This document shows, piece by piece, positions 8,131-17,048 of a stretch of DNA of 64,000 nucleotides. Both the position numbers and the translations under genes were made by a program. Where the stretch lies: positions 124,001-188,000 of the forward strand of contig NZ_JSWF01000032.1 of NCBI RefSeq assembly GCF_000797445.1, in the 5' to 3' direction. Position 1 is the stretch's first letter. Each line of letters begins with the position of its first letter. The DNA comes from Lacinutrix jangbogonensis. GTDB taxonomy: Bacteria; Bacteroidota; Bacteroidia; Flavobacteriales; Flavobacteriaceae. The notes beneath the pieces are model-generated. The model did no database searches, was not told the origin of the DNA, and worked only from the letters and a program-made list of their open reading frames with translations.

Positions 8131-10842
8131 ATGTCTAAAGAAAATAAATATTTAACCTTATCAGGTCTAGAACCTTTAATAGTCACTCCAGAAACAAATT
8201 TCATTAATATTGGAGAACGTACTAACGTTACAGGCTCACGTAAGTTTTTGCGTCTAATAAAAGAAGAGAAATTTGAGGAAGCATTAGAAGTTGCCAGACA
8301 CCAAGTAGAAGGTGGCGCGCAAATTATAGATGTTAATATGGACGAAGGCATGTTAGATGGTTTAGAAGCTATGACTATCTTTTTAAACCTTATTGCATCA
8401 GAGCCAGACATTGCGCGTGTGCCATTAATGATTGATAGTTCTAAGTGGGAAATTATAGAAGCTGGTTTACAAGTTGCTCAAGGAAAATGTATTGTAAATT
8501 CTATCAGTTTAAAAGAAGGCGAAACCGAATTTAAACGACAAGCGAAATTAGTAAAACGTTATGGAGCAGCAGTAGTTGTTATGGCTTTTGATGAGGTTGG
8601 GCAGGCAGATAACTACCAAAAAAGAATAGATATTTGCAAACGCTCGTATGATATTTTGGTTAATGACGTTGGTTTTGCACCTCAAGATATTATTTTCGAT
8701 CCTAATATTTTTCCGGTAGCAACAGGAATGGACGAGCATAGAAAAAACGCATTAGATTTCTTTAATGCAACGAAATGGATTCGAGAAAATTTACCCTATG
8801 CAAATGTCTCTGGAGGTGTAAGTAATGTGTCTTTTAGTTTTCGAGGTAATAATACGGTTCGAGAAGCTATGCACTCTTCGTTTTTATATCATGCCATAAA
8901 AAATGGAATGAATTTAGGTATCGTTAACCCAGCACTTTTAGAAATTTACGATGAAATTAATCCAGACTTATTAAAATGTGTTGAAGATGTATTATTCGAT
9001 AAAAGGGATGATGCAACAGATCGTTTACTAGAGTACGCAGAAACTGTAAAAGATAATAAAAAGGAGCAAATAGAAACCGTTCAAGAATGGCGTAGTGAGC
9101 CATTGCAAAGTAGAATAACACATGCTTTAGTAAAAGGGATTGATGCGTTTATTTTGGAGGATGTTGAGGAAGCAAGACTAGCAGCTTCAAGACCAATAGA
9201 AGTCATTGAGATTAACTTAATGATTGGTATGAACGTGGTTGGTGATCTTTTTGGTAGCGGAAAAATGTTTTTACCACAAGTGGTGAAATCTGCTAGAGTA
9301 ATGAAAAAAGCTGTAGCGTATTTACAACCATTTATTGAAGCCGAAAAAGATGGGAAACAAGCGTTTTCTGGTAAAATTTTAATGGCAACAGTAAAAGGAG
9401 ATGTGCACGATATTGGTAAAAATATTGTGAGTGTAGTTTTGGGTTGTAATAATTATGAAATTATCGATTTAGGTGTTATGGTTCCGCCAGAAAAAATAAT
9501 TGAAATCGCAAAAAAAGAACAGGTAGATATTATTGGATTGAGTGGTTTAATAACACCATCATTAGACGAAATGGTTTATGTTTCTAAAGAAATGGAGAAG
9601 CAGAATTTTAAAATCCCATTAATTATTGGTGGCGCAACAACATCAAAAGCACATACCTCTGTTAAAATTGCTCCACATTATAATGATACTGTTGTGCATA
9701 TTAATGATGCCTCTAGAGCAGTAACTGTCGTCGGTAATTTACTTAAAAAGGATAGTCAGGTTTTTAAAGGTGAGATAAGAGCAGAATACAACAAATTTCG
9801 TGAGCAGTTTTTAAACCGAACAAAGCAAAAAGAATTCAGAACACTTGAGGATGCAAGAGCTCGTAAATTTCAAATAGATTGGACGACTTCAGAGATTGTA
9901 AAGCCAAGGCAATTAGGCATTCAAGCCATTCAAGATTTTGATATCACAAAGTTAGAGTCGTTTATAGATTGGTCTCCATTTTTTAGAAGTTGGGATTTAC
10001 ATGGGAAATATCCAGAGATTCTAAAAGATAAAATAGTAGGTGAACAAGCCACAGAATTATTTGCAGATGCTAAAGAATTACTCAAAAAAGTAATCGACCA
10101 AAAATTATTAAAAGCAAAAGCAATCTTTGGGATATTTCCAGCAAATACTATAAATCATGATGATATTGAGGTTTCTTCTGTCAGGCTGAGTGCAGTAGAA
10201 GATAATGAAGAAACGTATAAATTTTTAACTCTACGTCAACAACTAAAAAAACGAGACGGTATTCCAAATCACGCATTAGCAGATTTTATAGCACCAAAAG
10301 AAACTGGGATTCAAGATTATATTGGGGCTTTTTGTGTGTCTACAGGTTTTGGAACTGCTGCTTTAGCAAAACAATTTGAAGCAGATAACGACGATTATAA
10401 TTCTATTATGATTAAAGCATTAGCCGATAGATTAGCTGAAGCTTTTGCAGAATATTTACATAAAGAAGTTAGAACAAAGCATTGGGCTTATGCTGCAAGT
10501 GAAACGTTAACCAATCAAGATTTAATAAAAGAAGAATATAAAGGTATTCGTCCGGCACCAGGATATCCTGCGTGTCCAGATCATTTAGAGAAAATCACGA
10601 TTTGGAAGCTTTTAGATGTTGAAAAAGAAATAGGAGTAACGCTAACAGAAAGTTTGGCTATGTGGCCAGCAGCTAGTGTAAGTGGTTATTATTTTGGAAA
10701 TAAAGAAGCAAGGTATTTTGGACTTGGTAAAATAAAAGAAGACCAATTATTGGATTACGCCAAGCGCAGACGGATTAATAAAGAAGAAGCTGAGAAATGG
10801 TTGAGCCCAAACTTGGTAAGTTCGTTAGGTTTCAATACTTAG
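8131..10842 (+). CDS. metH: Cobalamin-dependent methionine synthase, folate/B12/activation modules (split MetH, C-terminal part)
   Basis: A 903-residue protein with the remaining MetH modules in order. The methyltetrahydrofolate (pterin)-binding barrel (residues about 20-290) has [11 protein letters not shown] and DVNMDEG. The cobalamin cap and Rossmann domain (about 300-540) has the B12 axial-ligand motif DVHDIGKNI and [13 protein letters not shown]. The AdoMet-binding reactivation domain (about 600-890) has [12 protein letters not shown]. It methylates homocysteine together with the separate N-terminal module. No cobalamin riboswitch was seen upstream; control appears to come from the SAM-I riboswitch at the operon start. 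A dispersed repeat and about 180 bases separate it from metF. Confidence 0.96.
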   Translation: MSKENKYLTLSGLEPLIVTPETNFINIGERTNVTGSRKFLRLIKEEKFEEALEVARHQVEGGAQIIDVNMDEGMLDGLEAMTIFLNLIASEPDIARVPLMIDSSKWEIIEAGLQVAQGKCIVNSISLKEGETEFKRQAKLVKRYGAAVVVMAFDEVGQADNYQKRIDICKRSYDILVNDVGFAPQDIIFDPNIFPVATGMDEHRKNALDFFNATKWIRENLPYANVSGGVSNVSFSFRGNNTVREAMHSSFLYHAIKNGMNLGIVNPALLEIYDEINPDLLKCVEDVLFDKRDDATDRLLEYAETVKDNKKEQIETVQEWRSEPLQSRITHALVKGIDAFILEDVEEARLAASRPIEVIEINLMIGMNVVGDLFGSGKMFLPQVVKSARVMKKAVAYLQPFIEAEKDGKQAFSGKILMATVKGDVHDIGKNIVSVVLGCNNYEIIDLGVMVPPEKIIEIAKKEQVDIIGLSGLITPSLDEMVYVSKEMEKQNFKIPLIIGGATTSKAHTSVKIAPHYNDTVVHINDASRAVTVVGNLLKKDSQVFKGEIRAEYNKFREQFLNRTKQKEFRTLEDARARKFQIDWTTSEIVKPRQLGIQAIQDFDITKLESFIDWSPFFRSWDLHGKYPEILKDKIVGEQATELFADAKELLKKVIDQKLLKAKAIFGIFPANTINHDDIEVSSVRLSAVEDNEETYKFLTLRQQLKKRDGIPNHALADFIAPKETGIQDYIGAFCVSTGFGTAALAKQFEADNDDYNSIMIKALADRLAEAFAEYLHKEVRTKHWAYAASETLTNQDLIKEEYKGIRPAPGYPACPDHLEKITIWKLLDVEKEIGVTLTESLAMWPAASVSGYYFGNKEARYFGLGKIKEDQLLDYAKRRRINKEEAEKWLSPNLVSSLGFNT

Positions 10843-10870
10843 ACCTTAAAGGATTTTGTTCGAGTAAGCT

Positions 10871-10944
10871 GCGTTAGGGATTGAGGCTTTGTTGAAGCAC
10901 CTCGCAGAGTGCGACTGCTGAAAGCCCGACCTTTAGGTAATGCC
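10871..10944 (-). repeat. Dispersed structured intergenic element, copy C (inverted)
   Basis: On the minus strand it reads GGCATTACC ... GGTCGGGCTTTCAGCAGTCG ... CAATCCCTAACGC, aligning end to end with copy B (29080-29177) but with a shorter first hairpin. The small central stem is GCAC/GTGC where copies A and B have GCTC/GAGC, which is a compensatory change. It sits between metH and metF. Confidence 0.75.
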
Positions 10945-11024
10945 AAAAATGTTGATATTAAAAGAGAATTCCACTTGTGCTAAGGAGCATTAAGGAAACA
11001 GTTGGAAACGAAAAACTAAAATTT

Positions 11025-11981
11025 ATGAAAGTAACAGATCACATAAAAAACGCAAAAGGAAGCACGCAGTTTTCTTTCGAAATTTTACCACCTTTAAAAG
11101 GGCAGCATATACAGTCTGTTTTCGATAATATAGATCCGTTAATGGAATTTAAACCACCGTTTATAGATGTTACTTATCATCGGGAAGAATATACTTTTAA
11201 AGCGGTTGGAAACGGATTACTAAAAAAACAAGTGGTTAAAAAACGTCCAGGAACTGTTGGTATCTGTGCGGCAATACAAAATAAATATAATGTAGATGCG
11301 ATACCACATATTTTGTGTGGCGGTTTTACAAAAGAGGATACCGAGAATTTTTTAATCGATTTAGATTTTTTAGGTATTGATAATGTTGTGGCTCTTCGTG
11401 GAGATGCTGTAAAAACAGAGACTTATTTTACACCCGAAAAGGAAGGGCATCATTACGCGAGTGAACTGGTGTCTCAAATTTCGGATTTAAATAAAGGTTT
11501 GTATTTAGATGAAGCGTTACAAAATTGTTCTACAACTAATTTTTGTATTGGTGTTGGTGCTTATCCCGAAAAACACATGGAAGCACCAAGCTTAGATAGC
11601 GATATTCATTTTCTAAAAAAGAAAATTACAAATGGGGCAGAATATATTGTAACGCAGATGTTTTTTGATAACGGAAAGTATTTCGATTTTGTAAAAAAAT
11701 GCAGAGCAGAAGGTATTACTGTGCCTATAATCCCAGGATTGAAGCCTATTTCTACTCGAAAGCAATTAAATATTATTCCGCATCGGTTTCATGTAGATTT
11801 ACCTGAAGCCTTAATTATGGAAATTATTAAATGTAAAGATAACAAGCGGGTTCGCCAAGTTGGTATTGAGTGGTGTGTGCAGCAATCTAAAGCATTGGAA
11901 AAGGCAGGGGTTCCAGTATTGCATTACTATTCTATGGGAAAAAGCGATAACATAAAAGCAATCGCTCAGGCGGTATTCTAA
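11025..11981 (+). CDS. metF: Methylenetetrahydrofolate reductase (NAD(P)H)
   Basis: MetF reduces 5,10-methylene-THF to 5-methyl-THF, the methyl donor for MetH. The 318-residue protein has FSFEILPPLKG (with the conserved catalytic Glu), PPFIDVTYHRE, the FAD-contact stretch NVVALRGDA and YIVTQMFFDN. The ATG at 11025 was chosen because it follows an A-rich tract (ACTAAAATTT) and gives MKVTDHI, a typical flavobacterial MetF start; an upstream in-frame TTG would add 16 unrelated residues. It may be read through from metH or have its own promoter in the 180-base gap. Confidence 0.95.
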   Translation: MKVTDHIKNAKGSTQFSFEILPPLKGQHIQSVFDNIDPLMEFKPPFIDVTYHREEYTFKAVGNGLLKKQVVKKRPGTVGICAAIQNKYNVDAIPHILCGGFTKEDTENFLIDLDFLGIDNVVALRGDAVKTETYFTPEKEGHHYASELVSQISDLNKGLYLDEALQNCSTTNFCIGVGAYPEKHMEAPSLDSDIHFLKKKITNGAEYIVTQMFFDNGKYFDFVKKCRAEGITVPIIPGLKPISTRKQLNIIPHRFHVDLPEALIMEIIKCKDNKRVRQVGIEWCVQQSKALEKAGVPVLHYYSMGKSDNIKAIAQAVF

Positions 11982-12010
11982 TTTGTTGCGATTAAAAACC
12001 TTCAAAGCAT

Positions 12011-12039
12011 TTTGCGTAATAATAAATTACATACTTTTG
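12011..12039 (+). promoter_or_regulatory. Putative promoter of the PagL-like gene
   Basis: TTTG, 17 bases, TACTTTTG. This matches the Bacteroidota TTG / TAnnTTTG pattern 20 bases upstream of the ATG. Confidence 0.55.
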
Positions 12040-12059
12040 CCAACTAATTAATTCGTTAG

Positions 12060-13154
12060 ATGAGGTATTTATTATACGCTTATATTTTATTTTTTTCTAT
12101 TTGTATTTCGGCTCAAGAAAGCAAAAATGCATTTACACTAGATGTTAATTATTTTTATGGAAATATTACAGAGCACAATAGTGATATTTCGCATTTAATA
12201 ACTGGTCATCCATCTGGTGTTATTTTAAGTTATAACCAAAAAACTTTTGGAAAAAAGGCTTGGCAAAGCAGATATAATTACCCAGATTATGGAACTTCAT
12301 TTATTTATCAAAAATTTAATAATGAATTTTTAAGTGAAAATTATGGAGTATATGCGCATTATAATTTTTACTTTCTTAAACGAAATCTAATGCTTCGCAT
12401 TGGGCAAGGACTTGCGTATAATACTTCGCCTTACGATAAGGTTGAGAACTTTAGAAATAATGCATTTGGTACACAATTTTTAAGTTCATCTTATTTAATG
12501 TTAAACTATAAAAAAGAAAACCTTTTTAAAGGTTTTGGTTTTCAAACAGGTTTGTCTATCATTCATTATTCTAACGCTAATATAAAAGCACCAAATAGTT
12601 CTATAAATAGTGTCGTTTTTAATGTTGGAGTAAATTACGTGTTTGATGCAGAACGGCAAACAGAATATATTCCTGCTAAAGAAGACAAGTATTTTAAAGA
12701 AAAAATAAAATATAATATTGCTTTTAGAACCGGAGTTAACGAAAGCGATATTATTAATTCTGGGCAATATGCTTTTTATGTGGTGTCTGCTTATGCCGAT
12801 AAACGATTAAATAGAAAAAGTGCTATTCAATTTGGAGCAGACGTGTTTTTTTCAAATTTTCTAAAGAAACATATTCAATATAAAGCGGTTGCATTTCCAG
12901 AAGATAATGTAAGTGGAGATGAAGATTATAAACGTGTAGGGCTATTTGTTGGGCACGAACTGTTTATTAGTAAAACGTCTATTGGATTTCAATTGGGTTA
13001 TTACGTTTACTATCCATTTGATTTTGAAGGTCGCGTGTATAATAGAATAATATTAAAACGTTATTTTGGAGATAAATTGTATGGTGCATTATCTTTGAAG
13101 TCTCATGGAGCCAAAGCGGAAGCTGTGGAAATAGGAATTGGAATACGACTGTAA
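12060..13154 (+). CDS. Lipid A 3-O-deacylase (PagL)-like outer-membrane protein
   Basis: A signal peptide (residues 1-19, cleaved after ISA) leads into a beta-barrel-rich protein of 364 residues. IHYSNANIKAPN in mid-protein fits the PagL catalytic motif, in which His and Ser of HxSN act with a downstream Glu. GIGQGLAYNTSPY-like and GTQFLSSSYLMLNY strands match the acyloxyacyl hydrolase/PagL family seen in Flavobacteriaceae. PagL removes an acyl chain from lipid A at the cell surface. The C-terminal 120 residues go beyond the ~170-residue proteobacterial enzyme and carry further strands. It is followed immediately, with no gap, by a head-GIN lipoprotein gene. Confidence 0.75.
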   Translation: MRYLLYAYILFFSICISAQESKNAFTLDVNYFYGNITEHNSDISHLITGHPSGVILSYNQKTFGKKAWQSRYNYPDYGTSFIYQKFNNEFLSENYGVYAHYNFYFLKRNLMLRIGQGLAYNTSPYDKVENFRNNAFGTQFLSSSYLMLNYKKENLFKGFGFQTGLSIIHYSNANIKAPNSSINSVVFNVGVNYVFDAERQTEYIPAKEDKYFKEKIKYNIAFRTGVNESDIINSGQYAFYVVSAYADKRLNRKSAIQFGADVFFSNFLKKHIQYKAVAFPEDNVSGDEDYKRVGLFVGHELFISKTSIGFQLGYYVYYPFDFEGRVYNRIILKRYFGDKLYGALSLKSHGAKAEAVEIGIGIRL

Positions 13155-13898
13155 ATGAAAAAAATAGTATACATACTTACACTACTAATTTTGGCTAGTT
13201 GCGATAGCGAAAATGCGCCAGATTGTTTTAAAAATGCTGGTGATTTAATTGAAAAAGAATTTGCCGTGGCACCATTTACCAAAGTAACGGTCTTTAAAAA
13301 TATAGAATTAATTGTTACCGACGCTTTAAATTATAGTGTAAAAGTAGAAACAGGAGAAAACTTAATGGACGCTATTGCTGTTACTGTAGAAAATGGCAGA
13401 TTACTTTTAAACGATAATAACGGTTGTAATCTTTTTCGAGATTATGGCTTAACCAAAGTATATATAAATGCTCCAAATTTAACCGAAATTAGAAACAGTA
13501 GCCAGTTTACAGCGCGCAGTAATGGAGTTTTAAACTATCCAGAACTAAAATTATTGAGTGAAGATTATTTTAGTGATTTTTATAATAACGGTATTTTTAA
13601 TGTAGAAGTTAATGCCACAGATATTTCTGTAGTCATTAACAATTTTACAACTACTTATATTTCTGGAATAACAACTAACTTAAAAATTAATCACGCCTCT
13701 GGAGATGGACGTTTTGAAGGTAGAAATCTTATAGCACAAGAGGTTACTATTTATCATCGTGGAACTAACGATATCATTGTAAATCCGCAACAAAAGTTAA
13801 CAGCTAATTTGGTAAGCACAGGTAATGTTATTTCGGTAACAACACCTCCAGTTTTGGATATTCAAGAGCAGTTTGATGGACGTGTAATTTTTGAATGA
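13155..13898 (+). CDS. Head GIN domain lipoprotein (DUF2807)
   Basis: A 247-residue lipoprotein: the signal peptide ends in the lipobox LASC (Cys16). The rest is a repetitive beta-helix-like fold: FTKVTVFKNIELIV, YSVKVETGENL, LTEIRNSSQFTARS, which is the pattern of the putative auto-transporter adhesin head GIN domain. Proteins of this family are common in Bacteroidota envelopes and have no established biochemical role. Its ATG directly follows the stop of the PagL-like gene, so the two are probably co-transcribed. Confidence 0.85.
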   Translation: MKKIVYILTLLILASCDSENAPDCFKNAGDLIEKEFAVAPFTKVTVFKNIELIVTDALNYSVKVETGENLMDAIAVTVENGRLLLNDNNGCNLFRDYGLTKVYINAPNLTEIRNSSQFTARSNGVLNYPELKLLSEDYFSDFYNNGIFNVEVNATDISVVINNFTTTYISGITTNLKINHASGDGRFEGRNLIAQEVTIYHRGTNDIIVNPQQKLTANLVSTGNVISVTTPPVLDIQEQFDGRVIFE

Positions 13899-13943
13899 TA
13901 TAATATCATCATTTCCATTACTTGTGCTGAATTTAGCTCTTTA

Positions 13944-14109
13944 GGGCGTTCCCTTTTTAAGCTGAAAGGCTTAAAAACGTCAGGCTGTACATTATATCTT
14001 TTTTTTTATATAGAACACGTTGTAGTATCTCTGTAACTCATTAAATTTTATTTCACTTTTAGAACTTTAATCCATTACAAAAAAAGGATGCTATTTCCAT
14101 CCTTAACGC
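13944..14109 (+). repeat. Dispersed structured intergenic element, long variant (copy D)
   Basis: It begins GGGCGTTCCC, has a perfect 9-bp hairpin (TTTTTAAGC / GCTTAAAAA), then GTCAGGCTGTACATTATATC, about 75 AT-rich bases, and ends AAAGGATGCTATTTCCATCC followed by TTAACGC. It shares both ends and the hairpin position with copies A-C but has a different middle. Nothing else was recognised in this gap. Confidence 0.65.
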
Positions 14110-14171
14110 GCTTACTCGATTGTCTTACTCAAAATCTAAATTCTTAAAGTGTAGTTCCTCGATTTCTATTT

Positions 14172-14193
14172 GTTATATGCGCATGTTAGCTAC
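14172..14193 (+). repeat. Left inverted repeat flanking the decayed lipoprotein gene
   Basis: GTTATA and GTTAGCTAC on the plus strand. The 9-base block GTTAGCTAC is the exact reverse complement of GTAGCTAAC at 14869-14877 on the other side of the pseudogene. Confidence 0.5.
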
Positions 14194-14858
14194 TGCCTTT
14201 TATTCCATTCATCAATGCTCATAATTTTAGTCAGTTCAAGAGTTTCCTTTTTTCCGTTTGAATATTCCTTTTCCATTTTCGCTAAACCAACACCTTTTAT
14301 ATAATAACTATATTGAGTGTATTCAAACTTTTCTGTTGAATTCACAACAACAGTTTTGTAAACCCCTTTTAGTTTAATTGCTTCGTATTCTTTTCCGAGA
14401 ATATTGATTTTAGATTTTCCGACAAACACTCTTTCTTTTGAAAATATCGTTTTATATGTTCCATCATAATCAGTTTCTGTGGAATATTTATAAGGTTCTT
14501 TAGTTTTCTATTTGAAAACATCAATATCTTGGGGAATGTTATAAACAAGAAGTAAAAGACCTTTTTGGTTTTTGAGATAACTTGTGAATTCGATTACTTC
14601 TGTTCCTTTGTGAGTAACCTTTTCTTTAAACAACTCATATTGTCTGAAGTCACTTTCAAACGCTTCTGTGGTTAGAATTTGATTCTTTAAGTCGGAAGTT
14701 AGTTTTCAATATTGGGTTTTAGTTGGTTCTAATTTGCATTCATATTTATAAACTTTTCCATTAGTTAATTCAGACATTGGAAAATAATATTCCTTAACTG
14801 AACATCCTGGTAAAGTCATAATTATAATAAATATAGAAATCAGTTTTGCGTATTTCAT
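14190..14858 (-). pseudogene. Lipoprotein gene interrupted by two in-frame stops
   Basis: Reading the minus strand from the ATG at 14858 gives a lipoprotein signal (MKYAKLISIFIIIIMTLPGC) followed by about 200 residues in one uninterrupted frame, except for TGA at 14706-14708 and TAG at 14508-14510. The intact remainder (14429-14190) ends ...MSIDEWNKRQ. There is no frameshift. Both stops fall inside otherwise sensible protein (KTQY-stop-KLTSDL and DVFK-stop-KTKEP), so they are nonsense mutations in a gene that was recently functional. I do not recognise the family. The GC-poor codon use differs little from neighbours, and short inverted repeats flank it. Confidence 0.75.
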
Positions 14859-14868
14859 TTTTTAGGTT

Positions 14869-14886
14869 GTAGCTAACTCGTTATAA
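14869..14886 (+). repeat. Right inverted repeat flanking the decayed lipoprotein gene
   Basis: GTAGCTAACTCGTTATAA, the partner of 14172-14193. The arrangement resembles a single-gene cassette, but the cores do not match the integron attC consensus well. Confidence 0.5.
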
Positions 14887-14996
14887 AGTAAGTTTTATTG
14901 TCGTTATCCCGTATAGTTACTTTTCTTACACGATCAAAAAGACTTCTTATTTGCTAAAAACACATCATGTTACAGTAACTCTAGTAATAAATAAAT

Positions 14997-15890
14997 TTAG
15001 GTAGTCAATGCCCTAAACATACTTTCCAAACTAGCATTCTTTTGATTGAGCTGAAGAATTTTTAGGTCACTATCATGAGCAAAATCAAAAACATGAGAAC
15101 GCATGTCTTCTTTTGTAGAAAATATTATTTCGTAAATAAAATCGTGTGTGTTCTTAACACTTTTCGCATTGGGTAATTTTAGTAGAAATGCATCTTCAAC
15201 TCGATAATCAAATTCAACAATAACTGTTTGCTCTTGGCCATCGCGAAGCTCGCTTAGCTTTTTATTAGCAACAATTTCACCTTTATTAATAATAATCACG
15301 CGATCACACATGGCTTCAACCTCTTGCATTATGTGTGTAGAAAGAAAAACGGTTTTTTCTTTACCAATAGATTTAATAAGATTTCTAATTTCTACTAATT
15401 GATTTGGGTCTAATCCAGTAGTAGGCTCGTCGAGAATGAGAACATCTGGATTGTGCAATAAAGCATTTGCTAAGCCAACACGTTGTCTGTAACCTTTAGA
15501 CAGTTGACTTATTTTTTTATGAGCTTCAGATGCTAAACCAGTAAGTGAGATTACCTCCTCGATTCTGTTTTTGCTTACGTTGTAAACATCAGCATTAAAC
15601 CCTAAATATTCACGAACGTACTGCTCTAAATATAATGGATTGTGTTCGGGTAAGTAGCCAACACTTTGTTGTACTTGTTTAGCATGGGTTAGAATTGGAT
15701 GTCCGTTTACTGATGCTTTACCTTCAGTTGGATTAATAAAAGTGGTTAATATTTTCATCATTGTAGATTTTCCAGCACCATTTGGACCAAGAAATCCTAC
15801 AATCTCTGGCTTCTTTATCTCAAAAGACACATTGTTAAGTGCTTTTTGCTCGCCATAAATCTTTGTTATATTTTCAACCTTTATTGACAT
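14997..15890 (-). CDS. gldA: Gliding-motility ABC transporter ATP-binding protein GldA
   Basis: A 297-residue ABC ATPase. Walker A is GPNGAGKS (residues about 36-43), the Q-loop region is YLPEHNPLY, the signature is LSKGYRQRV, Walker B is VLILDEPTTGLDP, and the H-loop is FLSTHIMQE. The EHNPLY Q-loop and the overall sequence match GldA of gliding Bacteroidota, which works with the membrane subunits GldF and GldG; those are not in this window. The start MSIKVENITKIYG was chosen over a Met six codons upstream because it matches the family N-terminus. It is divergent from the aromatic operon. Confidence 0.9.
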   Translation of the reverse strand: MSIKVENITKIYGEQKALNNVSFEIKKPEIVGFLGPNGAGKSTMMKILTTFINPTEGKASVNGHPILTHAKQVQQSVGYLPEHNPLYLEQYVREYLGFNADVYNVSKNRIEEVISLTGLASEAHKKISQLSKGYRQRVGLANALLHNPDVLILDEPTTGLDPNQLVEIRNLIKSIGKEKTVFLSTHIMQEVEAMCDRVIIINKGEIVANKKLSELRDGQEQTVIVEFDYRVEDAFLLKLPNAKSVKNTHDFIYEIIFSTKEDMRSHVFDFAHDSDLKILQLNQKNASLESMFRALTT

Positions 15891-15992
15891 CTTATAATCT
15901 TTCTTCAAAAATAAACATTCTGTAATTTAAACAAGACTTTGTATAGAAATCTTTAAATCTTATGCTAAAACCCTAAAATACATGCTTTAGTA

Positions 15993-16023
15993 TTTTGATT
16001 TGTGAATTATTTATTTAATTTAG
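15993..16023 (+). promoter_or_regulatory. Weak candidate promoter of the aromatic operon leader
   Basis: TTTTG, 18 bases, TAATTTAG: one mismatch to TAnnTTTG. It would start transcription only a few bases before the leader ATG, so a promoter further upstream is also possible. Confidence 0.3.
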
Positions 16024-16036
16024 CATCATAATTATT

Positions 16037-16114
16037 ATGAAAACATTTCAAATTACATATTATAGCTGGTTCTATTTCTTTTTTAGCAAAAAGAACGAGA
16101 CTGCGTATATGTAA
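16037..16114 (+). CDS. Aromatic-rich leader peptide of the Phe/Tyr operon
   Basis: A 25-codon ORF beginning MKTFQIT and continuing YYSWFYFFF, so eight of nine consecutive codons (8-16) are Tyr, Trp or Phe; ten of 25 codons are aromatic overall. It ends at TAA 16112-16114, 27 bases before a strong terminator and about 107 bases before pheA. Such composition by chance is very unlikely and is the hallmark of amino-acid-specific attenuation leaders such as proteobacterial PheL. The peptide itself probably has no function; ribosome progress along it is the signal. Confidence 0.85.
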   Translation: MKTFQITYYSWFYFFFSKKNETAYM

Positions 16115-16147
16115 TTGTAACATACATATATTTAAAACTAAGTCTCG
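16096..16147 (+). promoter_or_regulatory. Antiterminator pairing of the attenuator
   Basis: CGAGACT at 16096-16102, inside leader codons 20-22, is the exact complement of AGTCTCG at 16141-16147, the 5' arm of the terminator. A ribosome stalled at codons 8-16 leaves CGAGACT free to pair, blocking the terminator. A ribosome that reaches the stop covers it, and the terminator forms. TATATGT / ACATACATATA between them can form an extra small hairpin. Confidence 0.75.
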
Positions 16148-16171
16148 ATAATATTTATCGGGACTTTTTTT
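16141..16171 (+). terminator. Attenuator terminator upstream of pheA
   Basis: AGTCTCGATAA, TAT loop, TTATCGGGACT (11 pairs including one G-T) followed by seven T. It lies between the leader stop codon and pheA and would stop transcription before the operon. Confidence 0.9.
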
Positions 16172-16220
16172 ATTGAATAATATCAACAAAAGTTGAATCC
16201 CATTTAAAAAGAAATATAAT

Positions 16221-17048
16221 TTGATTAAAACAGTAGCCATACAAGGAATAAAAGGATCGTTTCACCACATCGTGTCGCAAGACTACTTTGGTGAGCATAC
16301 TGCTGTAAACGAGTGTCTGTCTTTCGATGATACTGTAGATGTTTTACTCTCTGGAAAAACAGAAGCAGCAATTATGGCTTTAGAAAACTCTATTGCAGGT
16401 TCAATTATACCAAACTATGCTTTGATAGATGCAAATAATCTTCATATTGTTGGAGAACATTATTTAGATATCCAGCATAATTTAATGGCATTACCAAATC
16501 AAAATATTCAAGATATTAAAGAAGTGTATTCGCACCCAATGGCATTATTGCAATGCAAAGCATATTTTAAAAATTATCCACATATAAAATTAATTGAAGA
16601 TAAAGATACAGCAGATGTTGCAAAGCGAATTCAAGATCAAAAACTTAAAGGTGTTGCTGCAATAGCGAGCCAATTGGCAGCTTTAATTTTCGAGCTTAAT
16701 ATTTTGGAGGAAAGCATACAGACCATTAAACACAACGAAACACGTTTTGCTATTGTGAAGCAAAATAATTCTGAAATTAATAAAACTGAAATAAGCAAAG
16801 CTTCAATTAAATTTGAGCTTGATCACAAGCGCGGAAGCTTAGCAGCAATCCTTAATGTTATGAGTGATTGTAAGCTTAATTTAACCAAAATACAATCCTT
16901 GCCTATAATTAAAACACCTTGGCTTTATGCCTTTTTTGTTGATGTTACTTTCCATGATTATAAAGATTATGAAAAGGCAAAGGCAATAATAGAAATTATG
17001 GCAACACATTTTAAGGTTTTAGGAGAATATAAAAACGCAAAAAAATAA
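16221..17048 (+). CDS. pheA: Prephenate dehydratase
   Basis: It converts prephenate to phenylpyruvate in Phe synthesis. The 275-residue protein has the catalytic region (about 1-185) starting IQGIKGSFHH, MALENSIAGSI, YSHPMALLQC and the invariant catalytic NETRFAIV motif. A C-terminal ACT domain (about 195-275) has KRGSLAAILNV, the usual Phe-binding feedback module. There is no ATG; the TTG at 16221 is the sensible start and gives the family N-terminus. The stop overlaps the next ATG (TAATG). It is the first structural gene behind the aromatic attenuator. Confidence 0.93.
   Translation: MIKTVAIQGIKGSFHHIVSQDYFGEHTAVNECLSFDDTVDVLLSGKTEAAIMALENSIAGSIIPNYALIDANNLHIVGEHYLDIQHNLMALPNQNIQDIKEVYSHPMALLQCKAYFKNYPHIKLIEDKDTADVAKRIQDQKLKGVAAIASQLAALIFELNILEESIQTIKHNETRFAIVKQNNSEINKTEISKASIKFELDHKRGSLAAILNVMSDCKLNLTKIQSLPIIKTPWLYAFFVDVTFHDYKDYEKAKAIIEIMATHFKVLGEYKNAKK

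Noticed and set aside
8119-8131. Frameshift splitting an originally single metH
   Set aside because: Both parts have proper stops, starts and complete domains, and the split form is a regular arrangement in Bacteroidota; nothing suggests damage.
14172-14886. Integron attC sites around the decayed lipoprotein gene
   Set aside because: The flanking blocks are inverted and cassette-like but do not fit the RYYYAAC / GTTRRRY cores, and no integrase is present.
16007-16240. 77-codon minus-strand ORF upstream of gldA
   Set aside because: It lies antisense to the attenuator leader and terminator and the pheA start; its length is explained by the leader structure, and its sequence has no family features.
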